From: Phytophthora hibernalis
Lineage: Eukaryota > Oomycota > Peronosporomycetes > Peronosporales > Peronosporaceae
Assembly (NCBI GenBank): GCA_012656075.1
Contig: JAAKBF010000244.1
Coordinates: forward strand, 186,001 to 250,000
Length of the DNA stretch: 64,000 nt
Reading direction: 5' to 3'
Below are positions 23,601 through 34,358 of this stretch, in pieces; the stretch's first letter is position 1, and each line of letters begins with the position of its first letter. The position numbers and the translations under genes are program-made. Below the pieces are notes generated by a model. The model made no database searches, was not told the DNA's origin, and saw only the letters and a list, made by a program, of their open reading frames with translations.

Positions 23601-26600
23601 GAAGACGATGCCGACGTCGTCGGAGCTTGCGTCCACGTCGTCGACGAACCTGTACTCGACCCAGTGCTGGAGCCAGAGGTCGACGTCGTGGGGCCTCCGT
23701 CGGCGCGTTCGTCCACACAGGCGCGTCCGTGCCAGAGCCACTAGTTGATTCCGTGCTCGGGCCAGTTGTCGACCCCGAAGACGATGCCGACGTCGTCGGA
23801 GCTTGCGTCCACGTCGTCGACGAACCTGTACTCGACCCAGTGCTGGAGCCAGAAGTCGACGTCGTGGGGCCTCCGTCGGCGCGTTCGTCCACACAGGCGC
23901 GTCCGTGCCAGAGCCACTAGTTGATTCCGTGCTCGGGCCAGTTGTCGACCCCGAAGACGATGCCGACGTCGTCGGAGCTTGCGTCCACGTCGTCGACGAA
24001 CCTGTACTCGACCCAGTGCTGGAGCCAGAAGTCGACGTCGTGGGGCCTCCGTCGGCGCGTTCGTCCACACAGGCGCGTCCGTGCCAGAGCCACTAGTTGA
24101 TTCCGTGCTCGGGCCAGTTGTCGACCCCGAAGACGATGCCGACGTCGTCGGAGCTTGCGTCCACGTCGTCGACGAACCTGTACTCGACCCAGTGCTGGAG
24201 CCAGAGGTCGACGTCGTGGGGGCTCCGTCGGCGCGTTCGTCCACACAGGCGCGTCCGTGCCAGAGCCACTAGTTGATTCCGTGCTCGGGCCAGTTGTCGA
24301 CCCCGAAGACGATGCCGACGTCGTCGGAGCTTGCGTCCACGTCGTCGACGAACCTGTACTCGACCCAGTGCTGGAGCCAGAAGTCGACGTCGTGGGGCCT
24401 CCGTCGGCGCGTTCGTCCACACAGGCGCGTCCGTGCCAGAGCCACTAGTTGATTCCGTGCTCGGGCCAGTTGTCGACCCCGAAGACGATGCCGACGTCGT
24501 CGGAGCTTGCGTCCACGTCGTCGACGAACCTGTACTCGACCCAGTGCTGGAGCCAGAGGTCGACGTCGTGGGGCCTCCGTCGGCGCGTTCGTCCACACAG
24601 GCGCGTCCGTGCCAGAGCCACTAGTTGATTCCGTGCTCGGGCCAGTTGTCGACCCCGAAGACGATGCCGACGTCGTCGGAGCTTGCGTCCACGTCGTCGA
24701 CGAACCTGTACTCGACCCAGTGCTGGAGCCAGAGGTCGACGTCGTGGGGGCCTCCGTCGGCGCGTTCGTCCACACAGGCGCGTCCGTGCCAGAGTCACTA
24801 GTTGATTCCGTGCTCGGGCCAGTTGTCGACCCCGAAGACGATGCCGACGTCGTCGGAGCTTGCGTCCACGTCGTCGACGAACCTGTACTCGACCCAGTGC
24901 TGGAGCCAGAGGTCGACGTCGTGGGGCCTCCGTCGGCGCGTTCGTCCACACAGGCGCGTCCGTGCCAGAGCCACTAGTTGATTCCGTGCTCGGGCCAGTT
25001 GTCGACCCCGAAGACGATGCCGACGTCGTCGGAGCTTGCGTCCACGTCGTCGACGAACCTGTACTCGACCCAGTGCTGGAGCCAGAAGTCGACGTCGTGG
25101 GGGCCTCCGTCGGCGCGTTCGTCCACACAGGCGCGTCCGTGCCAGAGCCACTAGTTGATTCCGTGCTCGGGCCAGTTGTCGACCCCGAAGACGATGCCGA
25201 CGTCGTCGGAGCTTGCGTCCACGTCGTCGACGAACCTGTACTCGACCCAGTGCTGGAGCCAGAGGTCGACGTCGTGGGGCCTCCGTCGGCGCGTTCGTCC
25301 ACACAGGCGCGTCCGTGCCAGAGCCACTAGTTGATTCCGTGCTCGGGCCAGTTGTCGACCCCGAAGACGATGCCGACGTCGTCGGAGCTTGCGTCCACGT
25401 CGTCGACCCCGAAGACGATGCCGACGTCGTCGGAGCTTGCGTCCACGTCGTCGACGAACCTGTACTCGACCCAGTGCTGGAGCCAGAAGTCGACGTCGTG
25501 GGGCCTCCGTCGGCGCGTTCGTCCACACAGGCGCGTCCGTGCCAGAGCCACTAGTTGATTCCGTGCTCGGGCCAGTTGTCGACCCCGAAGACGATGCCGA
25601 CGTCGTCGGAGCTTGCGTCCACGTCGTCGACGAACCTGTACTCGACCCAGTGCTGGAGCCAGAGGTCGACGTCGTGGGGCCTCCGTCGGCGCGTTCGTCC
25701 ACACAGGCGCGTCCGTGCCAGAGCCACTAGTTGATTCCGTGCTCGGGCCAGTTGTCGACCCCGAAGACGATGCCGACGTCGTCGGAGCTTGCGTCCACGT
25801 CGTCGACGAACCTGTACTCGACCCAGTGCTGGAGCCAGAGGTCGACGTCGTGGGGCCTCCGTCGGCGCGTTCGTCCACACAGGCGCGTCCGTGCCAGAGC
25901 CACTAGTTGATTCCGTGCTCGGGCCAGTTGTCGACCCCGAAGACGATGCCGACGTCGTCGGAGCTTGCGTCCACGTCGTCGACGAACCTGTACTCGACCC
26001 AGTGCTGGAGCCAGAAGTCGACGTCGTGGGGGCCTCCGTCGGCGCGTTCGTCCACACAGGCGCGTCCGTGCCAGAGCCACTAGTTGATTCCGTGCTCGGG
26101 CCAGTTGTCGACCCCGAAGACGATGCCGACGTCGTCGGAGCTTGCGTCCACGTCGTCGACGAACCTGTACTCGACCCAGTGCTGGAGCCAGAAGTCGACG
26201 TCGTGGGGCCTCCGTCGGCGCGTTCGTCCACACAGGCGCGTCCGTGCCAGAGCCACTAGTTGATTCCGTGCTCGGGCCAGTTGTCGACCCCGAAGACGAT
26301 GCCGACGTCGTCGGAGCTTGCGTCCACGTCGTCGACGAACCTGTACTCGACCCAGTGCTGGAGCCAGAAGTCGACGTCGTGGGGGCCTCCGTCGGCGCGT
26401 TCGTCCACACAGGCGCGTCCGTGCCAGAGCCACTAGTTGATTCCGTGCTCGGGCCAGTTGTCGACCCCGAAGACGATGCCGACGTCGTCGGAGCTTGCGT
26501 CCACGTCGTCGACGAACCTGTACTCGACCCAGTGCTGGAGCCAGAGGTCGACGTCGTGGGGGCCTCCGTCGGCGCGTTCGTCCACACAGGCGCGTCCGTG

Positions 26601-29283
26601 CCAGAGCCACTAGTTGATTCCGTGCTCGGGCCAGTTGTCGACCCCGAAGACGATGCCGACGTCGTCGGAGCTTGCGTCCACGTCGTCGACGAACCTGTAC
26701 TCGACCCAGTGCTGGAGCCAGAAGTCGACGTCGTGGGGCCTCCGTCGGCGCGTTCGTCCACACAGGCGCGTCCGTGCCAGAGCCACTAGTTGATTCCGTG
26801 CTCGGGCCAGTTGTCGACCCCGAAGACGATGCCGACGTCGTCGGAGCTTGCGTCCACGTCGTCGACGAACCTGTACTCGACCCAGTGCTGGAGCCAGAGG
26901 TCGACGTCGTGGGGGCCTCCGTCGGCGCGTTCGTCCACACAGGCGCGTCCGTGCCAGAGCCACTAGTTGATTCCGTGCTCGGGCCAGTTGTCGACCCCGA
27001 AGACGATGCCGACGTCGTCGGAGCTTGCGTCCACGTCGTCGACGAACCTGTACTCGACCCAGTGCTGGAGCCAGAAGTCGACGTCGTGGGGCCTCCGTCG
27101 GCGCGTTCGTCCACACAGGCGCGTCCGTGCCAGAGCCACTAGTTGATTCCGTGCTCGGGCCAGTTGTCGACCCCGAAGACGATGCCGACGTCGTCGGAGC
27201 TTGCGTCCACGTCGTCGACGAACCTGTACTCGACCCAGTGCTGGAGCCAGAGGTCGACGTCGTGGGGGCCTCCGTCGGCGCGTTCGTCCACACAGGCGCG
27301 TCCGTGCCAGAGCCACTAGTTGATTCCGTGCTCGGGCCAGTTGTCGACCCCGAAGACGATGCCGACGTCGTCGGAGCTTGCGTCCACGTCGTCGACGAAC
27401 CTGTACTCGACCCAGTGCTGGAGCCAGAGGTCGACGTCGTGGGGGCCTCCGTCGGCGCGTTCGTCCACACAGGCGCGTCCGTGCCAGAGTCACTAGTTGA
27501 TTCCGTGCTCGGGCCAGTTGTCGACCCCGAAGACGATGCCGACGTCGTCGGAGCTTGCGTCCACGTCGTCGACGAACCTGTACTCGACCCAGTGCTGGAG
27601 CCAGAGGTCGACGTCGTGGGGGCCTCCGTCGGCGCGTTCGTCCACACAGGCGCGTCCGTGCCAGAGCCACTAGTTGATTCCGTGCTCGGGCCAGTTGTCG
27701 ACCCCGAAGACGATGCCGACGTCGTCGGAGCTTGCGTCCACGTCGTCGACGAACCTGTACTCGACCCAGTGCTGGAGCCAGAAGTCGACGTCGTGGGGCC
27801 TCCGTCGGCGCGTTCGTCCACACAGGCGCGTCCGTGCCAGAGCCACTAGTTGATTCCGTGCTCGGGCCAGTTGTCGACCCCGAAGACGATGCCGACGTCG
27901 TCGGAGCTTGCGTCCACGTCGTCGACGAACCTGTACTCGACCCAGTGCTGGAGCCAGAGGTCGACGTCGTGGGGGCCTCCGTCGGCGCGTTCGTCCACAC
28001 AGGCGCGTCCGTGCCAGAGCCACTAGTTGATTCCGTGCTCGGGCCAGTTGTCGACCCCGAAGACGATGCCGACGTCGTCGGAGCTTGCGTCCACGTCGTC
28101 GACCCCGAAGACGATGCCGACGTCGTCGGAGCTTGCGTCCACGTCGTCGACGAACCTGTACTCGAACCGAAAACGATGCCGACGTAAGCGGAGCTTCAGT
28201 CTGCATCGTGGCCGAATGTGGGATTGATCCGGTCCTAGAGCTAGATAAAGAGCTGGATGAAGACTCAAGCGGAGACAGTGTTCGAGTAATTGACGATGAT
28301 CCCGACTCGGAAGTCCATCCCGACGCCCTCGACGGAGCCTGAGTCCACGGCACCTGCGTCGTAGAACTCGGAGTGTTGCTTGAGCTTGATCCTGAAGATG
28401 TAGCAGAATCCGACCCCGACGCCCTCGACGGAGCCTGAGTCCACGGCGCCTGCGTCGTAGAACTCGGAGTGTTGCTTGAGCTTGATCCTGAAGATGTAGC
28501 AGAATCCGACCCCGACGCCCTCGACGGAGCCTGAGTCCACGGCGCCTGCGTCGTAGAACTCGGAATGTTGCTTGAGCTTGATCCTGAAGATGTAGCAGAA
28601 TCCGACCCCGACGCCCTCGACGGAGCCTGAGTCCACGGCGCCTGCGTCGTAGAACTCGGAGTGTTGCTTGAGCTTGATCCTGAAGATGTAGCAGAATCCG
28701 ACCCCGACGCCCTCGACGGAGCCTGAGTCCACGGCGCCTGCGTCGTAGAACTCGGAGTGTTGCTTGAGCTTGATCCTGAAGATGTAGCAGAATCCGACCC
28801 CGACGCCCTCGACGGAGTCTGAGTCCACGGCGCCTGCGTCGTAGAACTGGGCGTGGTGCTCGACGTTGATCCTGAATTCGATATCGTCTCAGGTGTCGGT
28901 GTTTCTGTCCTTGTGTTTGACGCACTTGCGCTACTACTTGCGCTGCTTGACGTCGGTGGCTCGGTCGTCGGAGCCGTCGTATGTGTTGTCCCTGAACTCT
29001 CGCTGTTGTCTCCTGCTGTGGAGCTGCTTGCGCTCGTCGGCGCATTCGTCACCGGTGTCCACTCAGGTGACTCGGTCTCTGTCGTCGTGCTGGAAGAGCT
29101 GGTGCCTGAGTCTGAACTGCTATCGGAGCTGGCGCTGGCACTCGCCTCGAGACGTCTGGCATCTGCGACCTGCAGAGCCGTCGCGAGGCCCGTCGTGCAG
29201 GCCGCGACGGAGAGCGTGACGACCACCAGGAGGCCGGACGCGAGCGCTCGTCTCCTGGGCCGACACCGCCGTCTCCGCTCCAT
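17692..29283 (-). CDS. Giant mucin-like protein with TRP/FLC-like polytopic membrane module
   Basis: One gene is inferred from continuous minus-strand Ser/Thr-rich coding. It begins at ATG 29283 with a basic stretch and a hydrophobic segment (ALASGLLVVVTLSVAACTTG), a signal peptide or anchor. Next come Ser/Thr-rich sequence, six 32-residue repeats, about 41 repeats of about 59 residues (unit begins APTTSTSGSSTGSSTGSSTT), a Pro/Ser/Thr linker (19579-20866), and an intact 628-residue reading at 19578-17692. That part has about nine hydrophobic spans, first YALGIVSTVLLMFFHFLAL, with WELFVMVGYIQHVNSIS as in the fungal TRP/Pkd2-like/FLC family, and a cytosolic tail rich in YSSGYSS motifs. The family's ML-like luminal domain is not seen; the Ser/Thr stalk replaces it. 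Family members act as ion channels or FAD/lipid transporters; function here is inferred only. Many one-base shifts interrupt the array and linker, so the full reading (about 3,860 codons) is not continuous as given. Confidence 0.65.
20867..28170. repeat. Coding minisatellite, about 41 copies of a 176/177-bp unit
   Basis: Unit junctions can be followed by the VWTNAP codons at 20896, 21073, 21249 and so on to 27998: 41 junctions, 40 intervals. Fourteen intervals are 177 bp, twenty-five are 176 bp, and one is 224 bp (176 plus a 48-bp internal duplication near 25378). The length difference sits at one spot, a G run (GTGGGGGCCTCC against GTGGGGCCTCC on the plus strand). A second 48-bp duplication lies near 28090. 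Units are otherwise almost identical, differing mainly at GAAGTC/GAGGTC, GAGCCAC/GAGTCAC and the G run. Confidence 0.95.
28321..28880. repeat. Coding repeat, six copies of a 96-bp unit
   Basis: Copies begin at 28321, 28417, 28513, 28609, 28705 and 28801; the last diverges after about 70 bp. The unit is exactly 96 bp, so it stays in frame and gives 32 residues per copy on the minus strand (TTQAPWTQAPSRASGSDSAT and a Ser run). It lies just N-terminal of the longer array in the same protein. Confidence 0.92.
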
Positions 29284-31679
29284 GCTGCTGCGGAATAAGT
29301 TAGTGCCTAGACTGCTACTGGTGGTAAGTGTCCCTCGCCCCGCCCTTTTCGCTTGTGCCAGCAAGTTCCGATCGCGCTGTGCACAGGTGGCGGCGTTGCG
29401 CTGACACGAGATGACTGATAGGCGTCAAGGGGGAATGCACGGCTTGCGCGGTGTACCGGTACCGGTAGTGAGGTGTCGGAAACCGCGCGGATAGCGGCGG
29501 ACTGGCCCTTGTGGTCAAGCATCGCTCGCACCGCCTCTACGGGCGGCTGTTGCGTGAGACTTTCACGTCTACCGCAGCTGACAAAGGTTGGTAAAGTTCA
29601 GCACGCCTTCTGGTCCTATTCGGGTTCGTATCTATGCGTGTTCTTGATATTTGCAATGGCATCCGCACCAACTTTTGTCGGAGGCTGCTGACTCGTTTTC
29701 GGTCGAGATTGTCGGCGAGATGGGGAACGAGCCTTACAAAGTGCAGGCTGTTTCGCGAGAAGTACACCAGGCCGGGCCGTGGCGAAAACGATCACCTCCC
29801 ACGGCACGACGATGTGTCCTGCTCGCGGCTGAGTCAACTGGAGCTCTCAGCTACCGGTATGAGGAAGTCATGCTTGAGAAAGGTTGTTTTCTCCCGCGGT
29901 TTGGTGGAACCCCAGTGCCGCAAAGGCAACTGCAACCAGTACATGTACATGTATTCATGCAGTCGGTTCTTACTTATCCATCAGCAGTTTGCACGTTGCA
30001 TGGTGAAACGATCCAGGGTGGACTTTCCTCTCCGATTGACTAACATGACAATTTATTGACATGACGTGCATCAATTGCCGTGAGACTTGTGATCAGGGAG
30101 CCACGAAAACGAAAACGCTACATGTGATGTATTGCATTCTTTTTAAAACCTTGTCAAAACGAACTCAGTGTTGACTTCCGGTCTGCCCTCCATTGCCCAT
30201 ATCCTGGATATGGATACCGTTTCTTCAGTCGGTCTCCGCGAGAGAACTATCATTTCGCGTACGAGCCTGTAGTTGATTTTATTCATCGATGGTCGTCTTG
30301 CTGATCGAAACTAGGTAGGTTGTTTAGTCTGGGAGATAGAATACTAGGCGTGGCGTTGGCATTGATGAAATTTCACCCCCTCTATTTATTGGTATTCTCG
30401 AAAGCCCGCGTACTCGAAGCTCTCGTCGCAGTGCATGGTGTCGAGTCCACAGTGCATAGGCCTTATTCCCTGCGCCGATATTAAATTTGCGCACGCAATC
30501 GTACTCAACCTGCGCACACTACACAGAACATGGTTTCATCTCATGTACTCACTCATTAACACTTAACCTACTCGACGGTGACGTTACACTCAACCGGCCA
30601 ACACTGAGCTTGTCTTCAGCTTCCATGAGCACGCTCGTTCACACTCAACAAGCCCATCGAGCTCACACACTCTACACTCAAACTCAACGGGCTCACACAC
30701 CACACTCTACACACTGAATTCCAACAAGCTCACTGGTTCACACTCAACAGTGTCGGCTCATAAACTCACTCTAAATTCACTCTTTGTTGCAAAATATGTG
30801 TTGACCACACACTCATGTTGCACGAACGTTGACCCAGTTGACGTCAAATAAGCTTCCCAATACATGTAGCTAGCTTCGCAACGATTAGACAGATATCCGA
30901 CAACGCTGTGGACTGTCGGGTTTGCAGTGAGTTCGGGCTGACCGATATCACAGAGAAGGACGGCGCCGTGCACGGCGTGCACAAGGCGCAGCCGACGTGC
31001 CCATGTCGCTCGAGCTCGCGCGAGGATGCTTCCGATCAAGGTGGCATCATGCGCGTAATGTGTGTTTTGCCTACTGATATCGTCCAGGGCGATGGCAAAT
31101 AATTCACTATTCCCGGTACCGGTAGCTGTCTTTGCTGTTCAATCGCAAGTTGAAGACGCCGCATTAAAAAACCAGTACCGGTATACCTCTCCAGTGGAGA
31201 GTCTCCACTCTTAATTTTTCTCCAACCCGTTCAACGATCGATATTGCTATGTAGCACCTGACGTCCAGTATGGCATGGTATTTAAAATAATTGTTTATGA
31301 AACCATCAAATAATTTATTTAAAGACTGCTCTATTTAAAACTGATAATTTATTTGAAATCGGAATCAACTTCTACTAAAACCCTCTTTAAATTATTGTGC
31401 TCACGCAGCCAACGGATTCAGTGGCCAACAGATCTGCAGGCTTTCGTCTTGGTCTTTCTCGGAAAGTCCGTCGTTCTCTAATCTTGCCACTAAAGAGAAC
31501 TCTAACACCTCACCCCACACCGACACCCCTCTACCATGGTCCTTGTCACCCGCCCACGTCACGGTCTTCTACTTCCGCCCGTGCCGTGACAACAATGATG
31601 AAGTCATATTGAGTACTTCCGCTGCCGTTGCGGCACGGTGCGGAAGCAAACCCGTCACAATGATATTCGAACTTAATGC
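29284..31679. other. Spacer without a recognised gene
   Basis: About 2.4 kb between the giant gene's start and the hAT element. Several short readings exist (for example 29634-30059 and 30487-30717, plus strand) but none shows a family motif or good coding character. 30490-30780 is low-complexity, rich in CACTCAA/CTCACACA words, like a decayed minisatellite. 31230-31400 is AT-rich with repeated ATTTAAA. The promoter of the giant gene should lie in the first few hundred bases; no clear initiator was picked out. Confidence 0.6.
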
Positions 31680-33260
31680 AACATGTGCGACCCGAGCACG
31701 CAGCTACGAGACAGTCATGCTAGCAGCCCCGACCGCAGAAACCGGCTCCATGTTGAAGCTCAGCTCTCAATGTCTACGGCTGGCTTGACTGGATCATCAA
31801 GAACAATCTTCCTCTGCACTTCTGCGAAAACCCAGCTGCCAGACGGTAAGTTAGTGGTAGTGCTTTACAAATTTCTGTGCGTTTTAGTCCGACTAATATT
31901 TTGTGCTCCCTTTATTGTTTTAGCTATTCCAATCTGGAGCCGATTTGTGTCGAGACACTCCTTCGCGCGATGAACGGTCTCACTAGGGTTGTGGAACGTA
32001 CCATCGCCATTGAGATACCCGACCGCTTCGGTCTCATTTTCGACGGCTGGAGCCACGCATCGGGCATTTCGTTGCTGTATTTGCACGCTACGAGGTCGAC
32101 GGTATCATCAAGACTCCGCTCCTTTGCATGGCCCCCTACTGAACGACCAAGATGATGACCTCTCAGCGCGTGGTCACTTCGCGTTCCTTGCAAACATGCT
32201 CCCCGTGATTTTGGTAAGCAACTGACTCAATGTTTATTTTTGGTTGGGGATAATTGCTCTGTAAATCGCCTTCTGGCTACACTTGTTGGTGTCCCACTCA
32301 TCGGCTGCGCCAGCCATCGGCTCAACAGAGCACTTCACGTCGATATGGACGGTTATGAAGATGACTTGGCGGCTGTGCAGGCCCTCATGGTTCGACTCCG
32401 TACGCTGAAGCAGTCGGCGAAACTCAGGTATGTTTTTGCTTTTCTAATATTGCAGTATGTATTGTGATATTAATATTTATCGTTCTGATGGTGATTTTGT
32501 ATTTGCTCCAGACTGATCTCCGACCCGTCATTCGACAGGACACGCGGTGGAGCTCCACTTTCGCGATGGTGCACCGTTATGTGAAGCTGTTAGAGCACTT
32601 GGACCCCATGGATGATGATATCGTGGACGTACGTACTCCCACCACCGGCAGCCAACAAGCGGCTACTTGCACTCCTAAAGGACCTCAAGAAGATTGAGTG
32701 GCTCTCCAGGGGGAAGACATCACTTTGCTCGACGTTCGTGTGTGGTTTGATGGACTGATTGTCATTAAGAACGACTACGCCCGCTATCTAGGTGAGCATC
32801 ACTTCGTATGAATTGACTTGCTTTAAATTAACAGTTTGCTTTTTTATTATGTATAGGACCTCGGGCGGATATTGTCCACAGTCCCGACTTCGAGTCGGGA
32901 TGTGTGCGCGTGCTGGATATGTAGACAAGTCGCCTGACGCGGGCTGAGAAAGCGGGCTGCTCCTGTTTCGGTGCACAGACACCAACGTTGAAGAGGGAGC
33001 AAGTGGCAGCGACGAGGAAGGATCTTTTGTCGCGCAGCTGCAAAAACGCCGCCGCTTAGCTGCGGTTGAGAAGCGCTATGACCTACTCAACATCATTCCG
33101 CCGACTTCCAACATCGTAGAGCGGTTCTTCAGTGTTGCAAGGACGACCTACGGACAGGAGCGCCATCGGCTGCAGCCGATCACACTTGAAATGGTTCTCT
33201 TTTTGCGGCAGAACAGCGAGTACTGGACGGCTCACTCCGTCGATGAGGCTACCACGTGAG
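31680..33260 (+). mobile_element. hAT-family transposase remnant
   Basis: Reading across frames gives a hAT transposase in order: YGWLDWIIKNNLPLHFCENP, a 78-bp intron at 31846-31923 (GTAAGT to TTAG) that joins PAARR to YSNLEPICVETLLRAM, then IPDRFGLIFDGWSH, then CLFLVGDNCSVNRLLA with GCASHRLNRAL, then DTRWSSTFAMVHRYVKLL. The C-terminal hATC dimerisation block is IIPPTSNIVERFFSVARTTY followed by MVLFLRQNSEYW, ending near 33260. Multiple frameshifts and stops make it inactive. No BED finger or terminal repeats were recognised. Confidence 0.85.
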
Positions 33261-33499
33261 ATTCTGCATTGCTTTTATGTTCTCCTTTATGACATTACCT
33301 ATTTTCTGTCCTGCAATGATGTCATTATGTATGTTCTGTTGACTTGGAGGCGATGCCATCATGTGATCTTGAGTTTTGGGGCGCTCGGTAGCCAGTCGGC
33401 AAGGTTGCCCTTGCTGAAGGAAAGTGATCGGCGTGCCCTGATTGGCGGATTGCATTCCCCGCGCCACAGTGACCACGATAGTTTAGTGACCGAGGCCTC

Positions 33500-34248
33500 T
33501 GTCGGGTATAATAAAATCCCGGCCGAGGGTACGAACCCTCGTTTGTACCCATTTCAGTTTCGTACCCTCGGCCTTATAGAGCCGAGTACAGGATCACATA
33601 CGGGGATCGGTTCACACTGGATATTTGTATTTAGATATAGGACTAGCTATAGGATTGACTACAGAGGCTCTCAGAGCCATAGATCAACAGAAATAAATCA
33701 GCAGTCTTCCCCCAAGTCACCAAGGGTCAAGTCCGTCTTCGGTAAGTCTAGCTAACTTATCTTAGGGTCTGGATACGCTCAGCTTGTGGGATGCTGGTCA
33801 GCGAGCCCAAGGTACATTGAACCGAGGGTTTGTTGCTGGTCAGTCCAAAAGATTAGAGTGGCCGGGTGTTGGGAGCGACGAGAAGCGTCGTTTACCATAT
33901 ATTAAAGTGGAACCCAGTGTTCCATATATATTTTACTACCCGCCGAGGTTTTACCTCGGCAAAACCGTATTAGGCTTGACAGCCGCTACCCTTCCTTCTG
34001 AGGGACTGTGGGGTTCGCGCGAGCGCAATATTGCATACTATCCCTCGCTCGTGGCTAGTGGTGCAGGTTATTGGGTTGGCCTAATACAACCTAGGTGTAC
34101 AGAGGGTTCTCATCCAACCCGGCGTAAGGGATCGTTCCTGGTCTTCAGGTTTGATCCAACGCTCGTTGACCTGACAAGTGGAAGCGATTGTTGTTGGTGG
34201 GACTCATACCATTCGGTAGTGAGAATTTTTGCGTGATCCTACACGACA
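33500..34248 (+). mobile_element. Candidate LTR with adjacent primer-binding site
   Basis: A candidate LTR running TGTCGGG...CA, followed after two bases by TGGTGCCGCGACCCGGGA (34251-34268), which looks like a tRNA primer-binding site. Inside is a perfect 15-bp inverted repeat (33521-33535 with 33559-33573) and an AT-rich TATA-like start. Downstream Gypsy coding on the same strand supports the call. The second LTR copy and target duplications were not found, so the edges are inferred. Confidence 0.55.
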
Positions 34249-34358
34249 ACTGGTGCCGCGACCCGGGATTGGGAGTGACTTTCTGTGTGTCTTTGTTGTA
34301 TATAGGTTCTTACCCTAACGATCATTCGAGAAAGGACAAGAGAAGAAGAAGAGAAAAT

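Noticed and set aside
20867..27849. Plus-strand acidic readings of 97-274 residues across the array (for example 27025-27849)
   Set aside because: They mirror the minus-strand Ser/Thr frame in a GC-rich repeat and have no signal peptide or family motif. The minus frame links to a signal peptide and a membrane protein, so the plus readings are treated as shadows.
22000..28000. CRISPR or satellite interpretation of the long array
   Set aside because: There are no unique spacers between short repeats; the whole unit repeats and encodes protein in phase with flanking coding, so it is a coding minisatellite.
28853..29404. Plus-strand 183-residue reading over the 5' end of the giant gene
   Set aside because: It is antisense to the signal peptide and Ser/Thr coding and shows no domain; a composition artefact.
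32205..32250. Second hAT intron starting at GTAAGC near 32214
   Set aside because: The sequence across it reads as coding (CLFLVGDNCSVN) after a one-base frame change, so no intron is needed.
32385..32400. GGTTCGACTCC resembling a tRNA B box
   Set aside because: It lies within hAT transposase coding and no A box, anticodon stem or acceptor pairing is present.
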